From positions 1,059,604 through 1,123,603 of the forward strand of contig JAHRYM010000002.1 of the NCBI GenBank assembly GCA_020622085.1: a DNA stretch of 64,000 nt. The letters are read 5' to 3'. The stretch is from Paracoccaceae bacterium. GTDB lineage: Bacteria > Pseudomonadota > Alphaproteobacteria > Rhodobacterales > Rhodobacteraceae. Positions 62,340-64,000 of the stretch are shown piece by piece; position 1 is the stretch's first letter, and each line of letters begins with the position of its first letter. Made by a program: the position numbers and the translations under genes. The notes beneath the pieces were generated by a model. It was not told the origin of the DNA and did no database searches. It worked only from the letters and a program-made list of their open reading frames with translations.

Positions 62340-64000
62340 TCAAGCCTCTTCGGTGTCTTTCTTCTCGGGCGCGATTTCCTGGCCGGTTTCCTGGTCGACC
62401 ATCTTCATGCCCAGACGAACCTTGCCGCGATCGTCGAAGCCCAGAAGCTTGACCTTCACTTCCTGGCCTTCCTTCAGGATCTCGTTCGGGTGGTTCAGGC
62501 GCTTCGATGCAATCTGGCTGACGTGCACCAGGCCGTCGCGCTTGCCGAAGAAGTTCACGAAAGCGCCGAAGTCGACCAGTTTCACCACCTTGCCGGTATA
62601 AACATGGCCTTCTTCCGGTTCGGCCACGATCGACCAGATCATCTCATGCGCCTTCTTGATCGAATCGGCATTGGCCGAGGCGATCTTGATGGTGCCGTCG
62701 TCGTTGATATCGACCTTGGCGCCCGACACTTCGACGATTTCGCGGATGACCTTGCCGCCCGATCCGATGACTTCACGGATCTTGTCGGTCGGGATCTGCA
62801 TGGTTTCGATCCGCGGCGCATGGGCCGAAAACTCGCTGCGGCCTTCGGTCAGCGCCTTGGACATTTCACCCAGGATGTGCATCCGACCGTCCTTGGCCTG
62901 CGCCAAAGCCTGTTCCATGATCGCCGGCGTGATGCCTGCCACCTTGATGTCCATCTGCAGGCTGGTGATGCCGTTCGCGGTGCCGGCCACCTTGAAGTCC
63001 ATGTCGCCGAGGTGGTCTTCGTCACCCAGGATGTCGGTCAGGACCGCCCATTTGCCATCGTCTTCCAGGATCAGGCCCATCGCCACGCCAGCGACCGGCG
63101 CCTTCAGCGGCACGCCTGCGTCCATCATCGACAAGGACGAACCGCAGACCGTCGCCATCGAGGACGAGCCATTCGATTCGGTGATCTCGGACACGATGCG
63201 GATCGTGTAGGGGAAATCGGTCGGCGCCGGCAGCACGGCTTGCAGCGCGCGCCATGCCAGTTTGCCGTGGCCGATTTCACGACGGCCCGGAGGGCCGAAG
63301 CGCCCGACTTCTCCCACCGAATAGGGCGGGAAGTTGTAGTGCAGCAGGAAGTTCGACCGGAAATTGCCGTGCAGCGCGTCGATGATCTGTTCGTCGTCAC
63401 CGGTGCCCAGCGTGGTGATGACCAGGCCCTGGGTTTCGCCGCGGGTGAACAGGGCCGAACCGTGCGTGCGCGGCAGGATGCCGACTTCCGACACGATCGG
63501 GCGGACGGTGCGGGTGTCGCGGCCGTCGATGCGCTTGCCGTTTGCCACCACGTCGCCGCGCAGGATCGCGCTTTCCAGCTTCTTCAGCGCCGGGCCAAGA
63601 TTGGCGTCGGCCAGTTCTTCTTCGCTGAGGCTCGCCTTGATCGCGGCTTTCGCGGCTTCGATGGTGTTCTGACGTTCGGACTTGTTGAGGATGGCATAGG
63701 CCGCCCGCATCTTGTCTTCGCCCGCAGCCTTCACCTTGGCATACAGCGCCGAATAATCCGGAGCCTGGAAATCGAACGGCTCTTTCGCGGCTTCTTCGGC
63801 GAAGTCGATGATCAGGTCGATCACCGGCTGCATCGCGTCATGGCCGAACTTCACCGCGCCCAGCATTTCGGCTTCGGTCAGCTCATAGGCTTCGGATTCG
63901 ACCATCATCACGGCGTCCTTGGTGCCGGCGATGACCAGATCCAGGCGCTGTTCGGGGTTCGAACGCAGGTTGTCCATATCCGCCACGTCGGGGTTCAGGA
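62340..64000 (-). CDS. pnp: Polyribonucleotide nucleotidyltransferase (3' part, N-terminus outside window)
   Basis: A phosphorolytic 3'-5' exoribonuclease of about 710 residues, of which roughly the last 550 are in the window; the frame stays open to the right edge. Visible parts are the alpha-helical linker, the second RNase PH domain ([63 protein letters not shown]), the KH domain with its GSGGK loop ([15 protein letters not shown]) and the S1 domain ([24 protein letters not shown]), then a short acidic tail. It points towards truB rather than following it. rpsO is expected just beyond the window edge. Confidence 0.97.
   Translation of the reverse strand, partial: LNPDVADMDNLRSNPEQRLDLVIAGTKDAVMMVESEAYELTEAEMLGAVKFGHDAMQPVIDLIIDFAEEAAKEPFDFQAPDYSALYAKVKAAGEDKMRAAYAILNKSERQNTIEAAKAAIKASLSEEELADANLGPALKKLESAILRGDVVANGKRIDGRDTRTVRPIVSEVGILPRTHGSALFTRGETQGLVITTLGTGDDEQIIDALHGNFRSNFLLHYNFPPYSVGEVGRFGPPGRREIGHGKLAWRALQAVLPAPTDFPYTIRIVSEITESNGSSSMATVCGSSLSMMDAGVPLKAPVAGVAMGLILEDDGKWAVLTDILGDEDHLGDMDFKVAGTANGITSLQMDIKVAGITPAIMEQALAQAKDGRMHILGEMSKALTEGRSEFSAHAPRIETMQIPTDKIREVIGSGGKVIREIVEVSGAKVDINDDGTIKIASANADSIKKAHEMIWSIVAEPEEGHVYTGKVVKLVDFGAFVNFFGKRDGLVHVSQIASKRLNHPNEILKEGQEVKVKLLGFDDRGKVRLGMKMVDQETGQEIAPEKKDTEEA

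Overview
The window is a continuous stretch of alphaproteobacterial chromosome, almost certainly from the Rhodobacterales (Rhodobacter/Paracoccus-like). This rests on the gene order rpsT-dnaA-dnaN-recF-gyrB, flagellin followed by flaF and flbT, a spike base protein of the gene transfer agent (RCAP_rcc01079) family, DUF3035 next to lspA, DUF1674, DUF3775, the purH-heparinase-rsmB neighbourhood, and high G+C with long antisense open frames. I see no insertion sequence, integrase, rRNA operon or CRISPR array.

Layout. 0.1-2.7 kb: a spike base protein facing a large SGNH-esterase/LamG protein. 2.9-8.0 kb: a polysaccharide island (membrane-anchored SGNH hydrolase, hexapeptide acetyltransferase, acyltransferase-3, O-antigen polymerase/ligase, and a divergent GT4 glycosyltransferase); its 4.1-6.6 kb core is locally AT-rich. 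8.0-12.2 kb: trhO, an Hsp70-like protein and the NAD salvage pair pncA-pncB. 12.2-16.5 kb: an RND efflux permease and adaptor behind a promoter that carries an ATTC-N8-GAAT operator. 16.5-24.5 kb: the replication block gyrB, lysE-type exporter, VOC protein, recF, dnaN, dnaA, rpsT. 24.6-27.9 kb: mutM and the ubiquinone genes ubiE-ubiB. 27.9-33.8 kb: flagellar genes (fliK-like, flgD, rod-binding protein, flgN-like, flagellin, flaF, flbT, DUF1217). 33.9-41.7 kb: SPFH/NfeD pair, methyltransferase, zinc-ribbon DinB, N-formylglutamate amidohydrolase, tRNA-Val, rpmJ, saccharopine-dehydrogenase-like protein, DUF3775, rmuC. 41.7-53.4 kb: mutL, an M16 peptidase pair, DUF3035 lipoprotein, lspA, purH, heparinase-like protein, rsmB, DUF1674, dapB. 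53.5-64.0 kb: rbfA, phosphodiester glycosidase, truB, an FMN/Fe-S oxidoreductase with an aldehyde dehydrogenase, GT25, 1-Cys peroxiredoxin, dadA and the 3' part of pnp.

Much of the window is housekeeping: replication initiation, mismatch repair and lesion bypass, translation and RNA processing, purine/NAD/lysine synthesis, envelope protein maturation. Translational coupling is common; ATGA overlaps link dnaN-recF-VOC-lysE, oafA-wzy, the RND pair, SPFH-NfeD, mutL-rmuC and the M16 pair.

The most interesting parts are the GTA-type spike locus beside a polysaccharide acylation island, the persulfide-repressor-like operator on the RND efflux promoter, two tandem hairpins directly before the flagellin ribosome-binding site in a locus that encodes FlaF/FlbT, a zinc ribbon on DinB, and several strong inverted repeats (dnaA-dnaN gap, prx-dadA gap). 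No wholly new multi-gene defence or mobile system was found.
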